This document shows positions 13,401 through 27,400 of a stretch of 64,000 nucleotides of DNA, piece after piece. Source of the DNA: Ridgeia piscesae (lineage: Eukaryota; Annelida; Polychaeta; Sabellida; Siboglinidae); contig JAODUO010000854.1 of assembly GCA_025642075.2 (NCBI GenBank), forward strand, positions 62,001-126,000, in the 5' to 3' direction. Position numbers and translations under genes: made by a program. Below the pieces are notes generated by a model. That model was not told the DNA's origin and ran no database searches. It was given only the letters and a program-made list of their open reading frames with translations. How positions within the stretch are numbered: the stretch's first letter is position 1; each line of letters opens with the position of its first letter.

Positions 13401-16400
13401 GTGTCATGACAGACTGTATTTATAGTCTCTCATGTGGTGCCTGGTTAAAGTTGGGCTATGTAAAAAGAAAGTAATGTTTAAATCAACATGTCATCAGCGA
13501 AGAGGAAAAAGTGTAAATATTAGAAAAGATACTTTTGTGATATACTTGTTTATGTGATACATGGCTGACGGTGGGCTGGTTTTCACGGTGTCCATATCAG
13601 TTATAAATAATGGTTATAAATAATGCTTTCAGGATTTATGGAAGTGAATCTGGCCATTATTAACTGTTACATACAGAACCTCTCATAAGGAGGTGGTTAG
13701 GATTCCCTGTAGTATAGAATACATTCTGTGAATTCTAAATATATTGTTGAATATGTGTAAGTGTGCATAAAACAAAAACAGCTCTGATGCTAAAAAGAAA
13801 GAACTTTCTACTCAAAGTGCGTCAGCATTCATGGTCACTAACCCACCCAAAACCCTTCAACCCTTCCCTAGGCCGTGGAATGTGATGTCTGACATAAAGT
13901 TATCTGACCTCAGCCCTACTGCTACAGTAACTACCCACACACAGGGCACACATTGTTGTATTTCTACTAAAGCTCCTCAATTCACTGCTGGTCATTGTGA
14001 TGTGGAGACTTGTGTAAACAGCGCGAGAAAGCCACAAGTCCAGCTGCAAGGAGCAGTGTCCTTTGTGTGCACCAGTTCACGGCCCAGTCCCCAGGGTCAG
14101 CCCACCAAGAACCAGACAAGTTTTAGCATGTCACATCTAAAAGCATTCTCCGGGACATTCTGGTCAAGCGAGTGAGGGTGATAGACCTAGGGTGAATAGC
14201 AAAACTGTTGGGACAGCCTAGTGTATGGTGTACTCAATACACACTACTCACCCTACTGGGACAAACTAGGGTGTGACTGAAGGGTAAATTGACTGAACAG
14301 GGGTAAGGTGTATTCACCCTGTTGGAACAATGTGAGCAGGATTTTGTGTATTCAGCATTATTCACCCCATAGGGGCAGTCATTGTGAAATAGAGAGAGAG
14401 GGAGAGGGAGAGAGAGGGAGAGAGGGAGAGAGGGAGAGAGGGAGAGAGGGAGAGAGGGAGAGAGGGAGAGAGGGAGAGAGGGAGAGAGGGGGAGAGGGGG
14501 AGAGGGGGAGATGGAGAGAGATGGGGAGAGATGGGGAGAGATGGGGAGAGATGGGGAGAGATGGGGAGAGATGGGGAGAGATGGGGGGAGATAGGGGGAG
14601 ATAGGGAGAGGGGAGAGGGAGAGAGGGCAGTATTGGTAACAAGCACAAACACATACAAAAACTGTCTGCAAGACTGAATGGCCTATGTTTATTCTACACT
14701 TGGCCCATATTTGATGTGGTCAATGTGGTGATGATAAATTTATGACGAGGCAAGGACGTTGAAAATTGACACTAGCCTAAGCGTAAAATTACATTAAAAT
14801 ATAATGGCTCAAAGTGTGCTTTGCAGTGCATTAAGGGACATGTGACTAATACATCAAGTGTCCAGTAATTGAAGGGATTTCTGCAAAAGTCAACGAATCA
14901 ACCACTGTACCTCAGTTGTTTGGGGTACAGTAATTATTAATATAGGATAATTTATATTCTTGGAAAGCAACCTCAGCACACTTCACAATCAGTAAACAAT
15001 ATTCCAATTGTCAACAGTTGTATTGATACACCAGGGAGCTATGGTGGCTAACTGGCTATGCAAGGTTACAAAGGTATGTTTTTGAATGACAGTTGAATTG
15101 GGTAACAGTTTCTACTGATGACTGCCTAGTCAGGGTTTTCAGTCAGTTCATGGATGAGTTTGTTGTAGTTGAACAGGGATGGGGTGAAGTAGTGGTCAGT
15201 CTTGGTGTCAGACTCACAAAGTTAGTTGGGAGTTTTTGGGTTTGAATCCCTTTACTGCCACTTTGAGTCGTGGACGAGATCGTTACTAGGTTACTCCTGT
15301 TCACTCAGCTGTGTGAACGAGCACCTGGCTGCATATAGCGGTGGATACTTGTGGTGTTTTTGTGCAGTAATTGCAGCATGGCTGAATTCTTCTCAGAGCA
15401 GTCCTGGTTGTATTTGGTTGAATATCGTCCTGTATAAGAATGTCTTTTTGTTTCTTAAAGTAATGAACACAGTGGGTCCTGTGCTATATGAGAACTTACC
15501 CTTATTTTTTAGTTGGATGAGTTGAGGTCAAAGGAGAGGTCAATGGCCCAGTTGGAGCGAGAGGCGGGGGCCCAGTCGATTGATGCAACCAAACTGAGGA
15601 TGGAGAAAGAGTCGATGCAGGACCTCCTCAGCTACTCGTGGGACTCAGAGACGTGGCAGTCCCCACGTCGCACAAACTCTGTGTCATCTGTAGTGACGCC
15701 TGACGGTGACACGACACCAGACGTTGTACGCATCATGGTGAGTGGGAATGGTTTGTTGTCTAATGTGTGTCAGGTAATCTATAGGCTTGTGTCATATGTT
15801 ATAAGGGTGTGTCAAATGATGAACGTGTGTCATATGATAGGTGTGTCGTATAAGTGTGTCATGCGATAAATGTATGTCACATAGGTGTGTGTCGTATGAC
15901 GTGTATTGTATTGTAAGTGAGACGTGTATGTGAGAAATGTGTACATTATGACTGGTGCCTGCAATGGTCACCTGGTGACAACAGTGACAGTGGATGGGCA
16001 GAATGATCATCCCTCATGATATAATTAATCCGTGACATACACAAGATGTCACAACACAGTGTGTCATGACATGACAGACATAGTTTTATGACATACTGTG
16101 TCACAGCACTGTGTCATGACACAGTTACAGCTGCATTTAGTTTTAATATTTTAATGTCTACTTTAAACTCCTCATTTGAAAATATAACAGTGCATGAATT
16201 GTATACATTAATCCTTTCATTTAATATTTATGTTTATGTTTATAGTGCTTATTGATACTGTTAACCCATCATTAGAAATCAGTTGTATGTGTTGTTGTTT
16301 CAAATGTTTAACTCCATATCTGAGACCACTTGTGTTTGCAGCCAAATAACATTTTCAATCTCAGACATTTCTGGTAACTCTGTAGCCACTCCTGAAGTGA

Positions 16401-19400
16401 CTAACCCCAAACAGACCCTAAAAGTTACCCAGAAAGTCAGCCTTTTGCCAAGGCCCTATTTGTCTTGCTGCCTGGAGGGGGAGTAGGCCAAGGTGGGTTT
16501 ACTTAAATCAGAGCAACAGACTTGTTCTTGGGTCTAACAACCACAGTGATACAGATGTGGCCCTACAGATGTTTCAGTCATTTAGCTGAACGAACCAGGG
16601 AGTCGTATTTGGGTCTAGGAATCCCACATGACTTATTACTGATACGCCAATGTTATCAAACGCCTGCTTCACACTGGAATGCACAGGTTGGGTTCAGGGC
16701 CTGAAATAATTACAGTGTCTTGATAAGTAATGACAAGTCGATGAACTGAAACGAAGGTAAAAATGTGAACATTTGTCAGTGTAGGGCAGTGCGCCTTGCT
16801 TGGTCTGTTTCTCATAACTCACAGTAGATGGGCCACATGTTTTGTCCATTACCCTTGAGTTATAAGGCGCCAGTGACCAGAAACAGACCCGGAAATGGTG
16901 AGATTGTATGAGACTGCTCAAAGCAAGAGGTGGCTGCTTCATCAATTCACTCAGTTGATTTGGTTAATTCACCAGTTTGATGACATCTGTACAACATACG
17001 GGACAAACATGGTGCAGGCTTGTGCAGTGGGTGGGCGTGTGGGAGATGGTTGGTCTCATCACTATTTCATCTAGAGGAACAGATGGGCAATGATGGGCTT
17101 GTGAGAGAGGGCGGACTTGTGAGAGAGGGTGGACTTGTGAGAGAGGGTGGACTTGTGAGAGAGGGTGGAGATGGGGAGATGAGGCCTCACTACTTCATAC
17201 AGAGGAATAGATGACCAGTCCCTCAGGTTACACCTGATCTGGTGACAGCTGTGGGTGACACTAGTGTTACTGGTCACTATACTATGTACAAGTAATTCTA
17301 CAGCTAGTGACAATTATGAGACCAATAACATTAATGACTCTTGTACAACAATTGACAACTCTGAGATCAATGTCATTGGTGACTCTTCTACTAGTGTCAA
17401 CTATGAGCAGCTAATTTTATTAGTGATCATCATGCAGCTGGTGACATTTTGAGACCAGTGTCATTAATGGCTCCTAAGACCAAGGGCAACTTGGAGTGTA
17501 GTGTCACTAGTGTCAATAATGGCTTCTAAGACCAGAGACAACTCGGAGAGTAGTGTCATTAGTGTCAATAATGGCTCCTAAGACCAGAGACAACTTGGAG
17601 AGTAGTGTCACTAGTGTCATTAATGGCTCCTAAGACCAGAGACAACTTGGAGAGTAGTGTCACTAGTGTCAATAATGGCTCCTAAGACCAGAGACAACTT
17701 GGAGAGTAGTGTCACTAGTGTCAATAATGGCTCCTAACACCAGAGACAACTTGGAGAGTAGTGTCACTAGTGTCAATAATGGCTCCTAAGACCAGAGACA
17801 ACTTGGAGAGTAGTGTCACTAGTGTCAATAATGGCTCCTAAGACCAGAGACAACTTGGAGAGTAGTGTCACTAGTGTCAATAATGGCTTCTAAGACCAGA
17901 GACAACTTGGAGAGTAGTGTCACTAGTGTCAATAATGGCTTCTAAGACCAGAGACAACTTGGAGAGTAGTGTCACTTATAAGTGTCAATAATAGCTCCTA
18001 AACCCAGAGACAATTTGGAGAGTAGCGTCACTAGTGTCAATAATGGCTCCTAAGACCAGAAACAATTTGGAGAGTAGTGTCATTAGTGTCAATAATGGCT
18101 TCTAAGACCAGAGACAACTTTGAGTATTGTCCCTGCTGACAACTCCTACAGAAGCACACTGGCTGTGCTAATTGCCTTTCTAAGTACAGGTGTAGCATGC
18201 AAGGGGCAGGGTGTTGAGTGCAGGTATTGAAGACAAGGGGGTAGGGTGTTGTATGAGAGCAGGGGCCTGGGGCTCAATGGGATACATTACACAGTCATTA
18301 TATCAGCTCAGGTGACACTGCTGAATTGTCCTCCAAGATGGGTTGCCTTTCAGCTGACCAAATAGAAGATGTAAATTGGTCTCTGGCCCCTTGGTGTCTG
18401 TGTCAATGAAGCGTCACATGACGTGTCACATGTGGACCAACATATGACATGTGACAAGACGTGCTATTGTGTGGCTTATAGCAGCCTGTCATCAGTTAAG
18501 TCTGATGGCTGGTCTTGTGAATTAGAGTTTGCAAAGTAAAAAAACACGGGTTTCGTTTGGGTTCAACCAGTGAGGGACGTGTGACTTGCCATTTTTAAGA
18601 CCCAAAATTAGTGTTATTGTCAGTTTTTAATAACATGTTTCACACTATAGCTGACACCACAAAAAAATAAACAAAATAACTTAATAAATTAATACCTATG
18701 ATAACTTGTTATTAAATAAATAATTATTACTTTGTACTGATGCATAACGACACTGTGAATTTAGCGATGCTAAAATGTTGGAAAGTGTTTTTATTACCAG
18801 TAAACTTAGTAAAACCAAGAACAGTCGGCCACAGCTACATTTGAGGTGACGAGTGAAGCTGCCAGGTGTGCAGTCTGGACACAGAGGCAGATTGCAAATA
18901 CCTTCCCTGAGGGTTAATTTGACCTCCCTCGGGCCAATAAACGTACCTGGGATAAACAAAAATACCAACCCCTACATGAATGATGCACTATACCTGGTAC
19001 ACATATAGGTATGTGTATGTATACAGATGTAACACACCTGTGTACAGGTGGACATGGTATATCCCTAACTCACATCTTATACACTTGGCCATAGCAGAAG
19101 TCACAGGTAAATGCAGGTGCATCTTATAAATGTGGACAGGACGTACTCCAAGCTCTACTCCCAGGTAGATTCCCACACCTGTACACACAATCTGTAGATA
19201 CATCTGTGTACACAAACACACAGTATTAATCCACCTGCGAAACCAAATGCCCCTGGGTACAACGTTGCCGCTTTGTGTTATTTTTTAAACGCGGGGGTTC
19301 AGCGTGCTATCAAAGAGATTAAAAATGGGATTGCCGTGTCTCGTGAAAGAGCTGATTTGAATTCTGGTTGATATGGACATTCCGGGCTAGACTGCACCCA

Positions 19401-21362
19401 ACAATGGCAGCCTTTGTTTTAGTTGTTCGTGACTGACACAACCAGGCAATAGCTGGAGGCAGGGTTGTAGCCACAATGCTGTGGCCATCAGGTGAGTGGA
19501 CAATCAGTAGTAACCAGGAGGAAGGGTCAAGTCTCAGGCCCTGAAACCAGGTAAAACACACAATTGTGTCTCCTGATGACGCACTGATAGCAGAATGTCT
19601 GCTGACTGGTGTCACCTGAGGGGTGGGGTGAGTTGTTTACTGGACTGTACCTGTGCCCCCCACACACTGTCACACACCCAAATGCTGGTGACAGAGTTTG
19701 TCCTAGTCTACTACACCTTCCTGTTATACAAACCAAGATGCTATGTACTACCACTACTTTATTTATCCCCTTTTCTCTTACTTGCCCCGGTCACTCGCCC
19801 CCTACCCTGGTCAGTTGTGCCACCCCTATTCCTGGAAGGGTGGACCCCTGGAAGCATACACCTCTCCTCCTTTCGTATACTCCAACCCACCTGTCATCTA
19901 CACTGTGTGGATGTTTAAGGAAAGGGTGGCCCCCGGGAAGCATTCTCTCTCCTTCTTTCGAAAATTACCCCAACCCCCCGGGTCTTTTCTCCCACTGGTG
20001 GATTTTCAGGAAAATGAGGTCACACCTGACATTCGGGTCACCTAGACCATTCTGTCAGATAACTGGTCACTCAGACCACTGGTCACTATTGCTGACCACT
20101 GGTCATTCTCACAGATGACTGGTCACTATTCCAGACAACTGGTCACCTAGACCACTGGTTACTGTCACACTACTGATCAGTCTCAGATCACTGGTCAGTC
20201 TCAGATCACTGGTCAGTCTCAGACCACTGGTCAGTCTTAGATTACTGGTCAGTCTCAGACCATTGGTTAGTCTCAGATCACAGGTCAGTCTCAGATCATT
20301 GGTCAATCTCAGACCACTATCAGTCTCATACCACTGGTCAGTCTCAGACCACTGGTCAATCTCAGAACACTGATCAGTCTCATACCACTGGTCAGTCTCA
20401 GATCACTTGTCAGTGTCAGATCACTGGTCAGTCCTCATACCACTGGTCAGTCTCAGACCACTGGTCAATCTCAGAACACTGATCAGTCTCATACCACTGG
20501 TCAGTCTCAGACCACTGGTCAGTCTCAGACCTTGGTCAGTCCTCAGACCACTGGTCAGTCTCATACCACTGGTCAGTCTCAGACCACTGGTCAGTCTTAG
20601 ACCACTGGTCAGTCTTAGATTACTGGTTAGTCTCAGACCATTAGTCAGTCTCAGGTCACTTGTCAGTCTCAGATCACTGATCAGTCTCATACCACTGGTC
20701 AGTTTTAGACCACTGGTCAATCTCAGAACACTGATCAGTCTCATACCACTGGTCAGTCTCAGATCACTTGTCAGTCTCAGATCACTGGTCAGTCCTCATA
20801 CCACTGGTCAGTCTCATACCACTGGTCAAGTCTCAAAACCACTGGTCAGTCTCATACCACTGGTCAGTCTCAGACCACTGGTCAGTCTCAGATCACTGGT
20901 CAGTCACTCGCATTTGTGTGGTGGACGTAGACATAGCAGTTTGTCTAATGTTCAAGTATTACCCAAGTGATGCTTGAAGAAAAAAGGCTGTCACTGTCTG
21001 AAATATATGAAAATTATGATTCCCGAGGTCCCATCTCTACTGCCCTGTGTTGATATGCTTACAGAGTTAAGCCTTAAGGAGCACATCCACAAGAGTGCTT
21101 CTGAAAAAGAGCATCAGACTCACACGCTAAGACGTTTGAAAATTGCTTGACCATGATTCAGTGTCTCAGAAATAGGTTGTATTACTGACAACGCAACAAA
21201 ATGTTAACATGTGGCATACAGCCTTTTGAAATATTGAGCTCCTCAAATTATTCCCCCCCGGACATATTTTGAAAAGTTCTAAATCTACCAGCCTTCCCTG
21301 TGGCCTCGGCTTGCCCGATAGATTACATACAAATGTCAGCCTAATACATGCAACACGGATGG

Positions 21363-21431
<69 letters not shown>

Positions 21432-24400
21432 AGATACAATTAGAGTAATATAGAAATGACTTCTAGAAGTTACTAATCCTGTTACTGGTTCCGTTGCAGT
21501 GTAAAACTTTCTGTGATGTCGTCCTGGTAAGTGGACATGTTGACCTGTTTGTAACGTACACCTATATATAATGTACACCTGGCTATTATGTACACTTGTA
21601 TATGATTTACACCTGGCTGTAATGTACACCTATGTATGATATCCACATGGCTGTAGTATATACCAGTATATGTCGCACAACTGTCTGTAATGTACATCTG
21701 TTTATGATATACCCGGTACACCTGGTTGTAATGTACACCTATTTTTATATACACCTGGTTGTAACATACACTTGTATGTGATGTATGCCTGGCTGTGATG
21801 TACAGTTGTTTATGATACACAAGTCTGTTTGACACATCTGTGTGTGACTTACACTTATTTGTAAGATTCACTGACTATGACGTACACCTTTCTATGACAT
21901 GATACATCAATGATACACCTGTATATGATGTACACCTTTCTATGACATGATACATCAATGATACACCTGTATATGATGTACACCTTTCTATGACATGATA
22001 CATCAATGATACACCTGTATATGACGTACATCTTCTTATGACATACATCCATCAATGATACAACTGTATATGATGTACACTTTTCTATGACATGATACAT
22101 CAATGATACACCTGTATATGATGTACACCTTTCTATGACACACATCCATCAATGATACACCTGTATATAATATGGAGCAGTCTTTTGGTGTAGATTTGTC
22201 TGTGTACACAAGTCTGTAATGTTCAAACTGTCAATGGTAAACACTTGTCTAAGTTTACATCTACTATCAGGGACCATATCAAAGAACAATAAAAACCTCT
22301 TTGAATCCACATCTACTTCTCAGGGACCTTCTAAGTAAAACCTCTTTGAACCCATATCTACTTCTCAGGGACCTTCTAAGTAAAACCTCTTTGAACCCAT
22401 ATCTACTTCTCAGGGACCAACTCAATTAAAACCTCTTGAAACTCACATCTACTTCTCAGGGACTATCTCAATAATAACTTCCCAAAACCGACATCTACCA
22501 CTCAGGGATTATCCCCGTCTCAATGACAACCTCTCGGAACCTACATCTATCTACCTCTCAGGGTCCATCTCAGTAACAACCATTCTGAACCCAAATCTAC
22601 CTCTCAGGGACCATCTCAGTAAAATCTCTAAACCAACATCTATTTCTCATGGATCATCAAAATAACAGCCTTTTGAAACCCCCCTCCAACATCTCAGGGA
22701 CTATCTCAATAACAGCCTATTTGAACCCTTCTATCTAACATTCAGGGACCATCTCAACCTGTTTGTGGCCACCTCAGTAGCAACCTCACATCTGCCATTA
22801 TTGCTTTTTAATAATTAGAAAAAATATTACCCATGTTTCGTTTGGTCGATGCCAGCTTGACTTAGACTCCACCGCTGTGGCTGTTGGTACAACAGAGGGC
22901 ATATGGTGTAGGGGGGTAGGGGGGGGGCAAATGCCTCCGATTCAAGGACTATTCAACCATGGATGAGTTGAGTGCATCTGAGTCTGACACGTATCTTGGG
23001 CCTTAGTTGAGGGAGTTATTAAAGGTGAACAAAGCCACCTTTGACAATCTCCCTCCAGGCCGTGATATGTGCCAGGGTGACTGACGGACTGGGGCGGACT
23101 TTTTACCACACGCCACAAAGAAAATCTTACATCAAAAGAGTGACCATGCAAGGAATGCTCCCTTCGCCACAGGCCCAGATCTAATCACCCTGGGGTGCTC
23201 CAATGTGACTGTCTGGGGCTTTGTAGCAAGTTGTTTACACTGATCAAGACTTGCACACAGTGGGGTGTATTGTGGTTTATTTAAGATTATGTTGAGTTTT
23301 TATCGAGGTCAGCGTGATGAGGTTGTGGTCAGTCTGTGGATGTCAGTGGTGTATCTTCAGTCACACTGTGTCGGACGCTGCGGTTGCTATGGTGACATGA
23401 TACATTATTAACAAAATTGTTTGTTTTTAATGGGAAAATTAAATTAAATTGTAATAGTAATTTCTGCTCTGCAGTACATTTCACAAGTATGCAAATCATG
23501 TTTCTATTGTATTCATGACTTCCATCGAATCCAGCATCATTTATTTTTATCAACTGCTAAAACAATGTCGGTAGTTTGGGTTAATGGTAAACTCTACTAA
23601 GATAATTCACTTCTAAACAACACAGCCAAAAATGACTTATCTAAACTCCAACGTATACAAAGTTGTTTAGCACACGTGACAAAGGCCCTCATTTGTCACC
23701 ATTGTTACAGCTATTTAAGCAGGTCTTTCTAGTGTTAAATCAGTTGAAAATGTTGCTAAATTCGGCCGTAATTTAAAGACACCTTTACAACTTTCCCTAT
23801 TTTCCCTATGCGTGTCAATCAATCTGATAATAACTGAATTTGTTTATTGGCTATGAGATCGATCAACCCTTTTGTATTGAGCTTGGTTTTAGGATTAAGC
23901 ATTTAAGCGCAATAGAAGTTACCGAATTATTATTATTAGCTTCCAGTTGTATATTGAATTAAATAAAAATTGACTGCTGTTGCATACCATACTCATGCTA
24001 CCCAACAAACGACACATCTGCATGCCTGTATCTGTGCATGCCTATATCAGTGTGCGTGTATGTGTGCATGTGTGTATCTGCGTACGTATATCTGCATGCG
24101 TGTATCTGTGCATGCATGTATCTATGCATGCCTGTATGTGTGCGTGCGTGTATCTGTGCATATATCTACATGCGTGTATCTGTGCATGCGTGTATCTGCA
24201 TGCCTGTATGTGTGCGTGCATGTATCTGCATGCATATATCTGCATACCTGTATCTGTGCATGCGTGTATCTGCGTGCGTGTATCGGTGCATGCATGTATG
24301 TATGCGTGTATGTATCTGCGTGCATATATCTGCATGCCTCTATCTGCATGCCTGTATCTGTACGTGCCTGTATCTGCGTGCATATATCTGCATGCCTGTA

Positions 24401-27400
24401 TCTGTGCGTGCGTGTATCTGCGTGCATATATCTGCCTGCCTGTATCTGTGCGTGCGTGTATCTGCGTGCATATATCTGCCTGCCTGTATCTGTGCGTGCG
24501 TGTATCTGCGTGCATATATCTGCATGCCTGTATCTGTGCGTGCGTGTATCTGCGTGCATATATCTGCCTGCCTGTATCTGTGCGTGCGTGTATCTGCGTG
24601 CATATATCTGCCTGCCTGTATCTGTGCGTGCGTGTATCTGCGTGCATATATCTGCCTGCCTGTATCTGTGCGTGCATGTATCTGCGTGCATATATCTGCA
24701 TGCCTGTATCTGTGCGTGCGTGTATCTGCGTGTGTGTATCTGTGCATGCCTGTTTGCTCATGTGTGCGTGTGTGTGCATGTTCATGCGTACACGCGTACG
24801 TGTCCTTGCAGCAGTGTGTGCAGCGTGTCCCTCTCTGTCTGTCTCAGCCCAGCAAGGAGGACTCAGGGAGCTCAGGTGGCTCAGGGAGCTCAGGCAGCAT
24901 GGAGAAGGAGAGGAAGCTCCAGCATAAGATCTCGGAGCTCAACGCCAAAGTGCGCCGTCTGGATGACCAGTCGACTGCACTGATCCAGGACAAGGCTGAC
25001 CTGGTCAGTATGTCTGGTCACTGAGGGGTGTGGGGGTGTGTAACTTAAGGGTGGGTGTGTAAATGTAGGGGGCTAGTGTAATTTTACTAGACTGTTGTGG
25101 ACTGGTACCAGCGTAGTGAAAGAGTTTCACTTTAGGACACTAGTGTCATATAAACAGGTGTTATTTCAGGGCTAGTGTCACGGTGAGTGTCAAGTGTCAC
25201 TGTTGGTTTATCACTTTATAATATTAATAATAATCTGAAATTTCTCTGCGCCATAAATCTGGCAATTATAACCATTCAGAGATGCGCCAGAACGATTTCC
25301 TTTAAAAAGGTTAAAATATAGAAATGCTAACTGCTAATGTCTCTGTAAATGAGCAAGCAAGAGGGTGGTGTTATTTTAGGGGGCTAGTGGCAATGTGTGA
25401 GGCTAGTGACATTGTAAGGGGGGAATTTCAGTCTGTGGATGAATGTTATCTCAGAGGGTTGTATTTGCCATTCAGTTATGCTATACTGACACAATACAAT
25501 ATAATAAATTTAGTAAAACATACAAAAACATACAGATAAATAATTATTAAACAATATGTAAACCTTAATCATAATAAAAATAATCTATAATATAATTGTA
25601 ATTATAGTTATAAATACATACATAATGAATGACATGTCTCTCATGGAAACGTCAGAGATGCTTGTTGTTGAAAAGTAGCGCAGACATTGGAATAAATGAT
25701 CCACATTTCCTATTTGTTTTGGATGTGATAGTTGTAAACGACACTACTGCAGTAGTTGACATTATTGCAACAATAATGCAACAACGACACAGTTGTCTTA
25801 ACACATTCGCAATAATAACACACTGGTAGTAGTCACATGTACTAGTCTGGGTACAGCAATTTTTTAACTACTGCAGTTTTCCAGTTACTGTTGATATATT
25901 TTCCAGTTGCCTTATGCTGATCCTTCATTTTTGTCAACACAGGTGAAGCGGATCAAGGAGCTGGAGAAGGGGCGCAAACCCCTGCAGGAGAAGAACCGCA
26001 AGTTTCTGGAGAAGAACATGTCTCTTACCGTCATCAAACGCAATCTCGAGGAGAAACTGGAGAAGCTCTCGGAGGAGACTGCCAAACTGGTCAGTGATTG
26101 GCTTATATTTATTTCATTATCATAATATTTGGATGTGAAAATGACTCACAATAAAGCAGTGCTACTTTTTATGTTTTTTTTAATATTTGTAAATTTACCA
26201 CAACTCTTGAGCTCTTTCTGACTATCAGATGAAGGATTCAGGATGTTATAATTCTAAGTATCACACCATGTGACACTGGATCACTCTACGTGATCGGCAT
26301 CCATTTTGATGGTTTGATGAATCCTGTTGCTGGGCAACAGATCATATGTTTGAAAGGTGAGTCTGTTCTGAATCTCGACAGGCCAAACTTCTGCACAATT
26401 CTGAGGAATCTTACTTTTTAAATCAGTTTTTCACACTACTTCAGAACTATTAGATATCCACAAATCGTGGAGTCAGACAGCGTCAGTTGTCAGATATTGT
26501 CAACTGTCTTTGTTAGATAATGTCAACTGTTGGTGTCTGCATCAAACAGTGTCAACTGTCTGTATCAGTGTCAGAAATGCAAAATGTATGTGGCAGACAA
26601 TGTCAAATATCAGTGTCTGTATCAGTGTCAACTGATTGTGTCAGTCAATGTCAACTGTTAGTGTCAGTGTCAGACGATGCAAACTGCCTGTGTCAGACAG
26701 TATCAACTGCCAGTGTCTGTGTCAGTGTCTGTGTCAGACAATGCAGACTGTCTGTGTCAGACAGTGTCAACTGTCATTGTCTGTATCAAACAGTAACTAC
26801 CTGTGCATGTTAATGTCAACCATTAGTGTCAGTGTCAAACGGTGTCAACTGCTTGTGTCAGTTAAAATCAACTGTTAGTGTCAGTATCAGACAATGCCAA
26901 CTCTCTATGTCAAACAGTGTCGACTGCCTGTGTCAACTAATGTCAACTGTTAGTGTCGTTGTCAGACTATGCCAACTGTGTGTCAAACAGTGTCAACTGT
27001 GGTGTCACGTGTCTGTGTGTGTGTGTCAGAGGTGTCAGGCGGACCACAACAAGAAAGAGAACCAGAAGCTGAGTGACCAACTCAGCTTTGAGAAGCTGGA
27101 GAGGAGTTCCTACGAGAAGATGGTGCGAGACATGGAGAGCCTACGGAGACAGGCGGAGGAACACGAGAAGACGATAGAAGCTCTACAGTTGGCCTGCACG
27201 GTGAGTACTCTGTCGTGGTTACATTTTTTCGGGTGTGAAATTATTTCCTGGTGACGTTTTTATAAATGTAAATTCATTGATGCGCAGCAAAATGAAACAA
27301 ATATTTATAGTATAAATACCACAGTCTGTTCGTTAACTTTCCTGTTTTTTATTTGTGAAAGGATGACCACAATTGTAACTGTAATTTATAATTATATTAT

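Noticed and set aside
23970..25024. Frames of up to 337 codons with Cys/Ile/Ala repeats
   Set aside because: They are read-through of the 44-bp GT-rich array. Only the last 52 codons belong to real exon 5.
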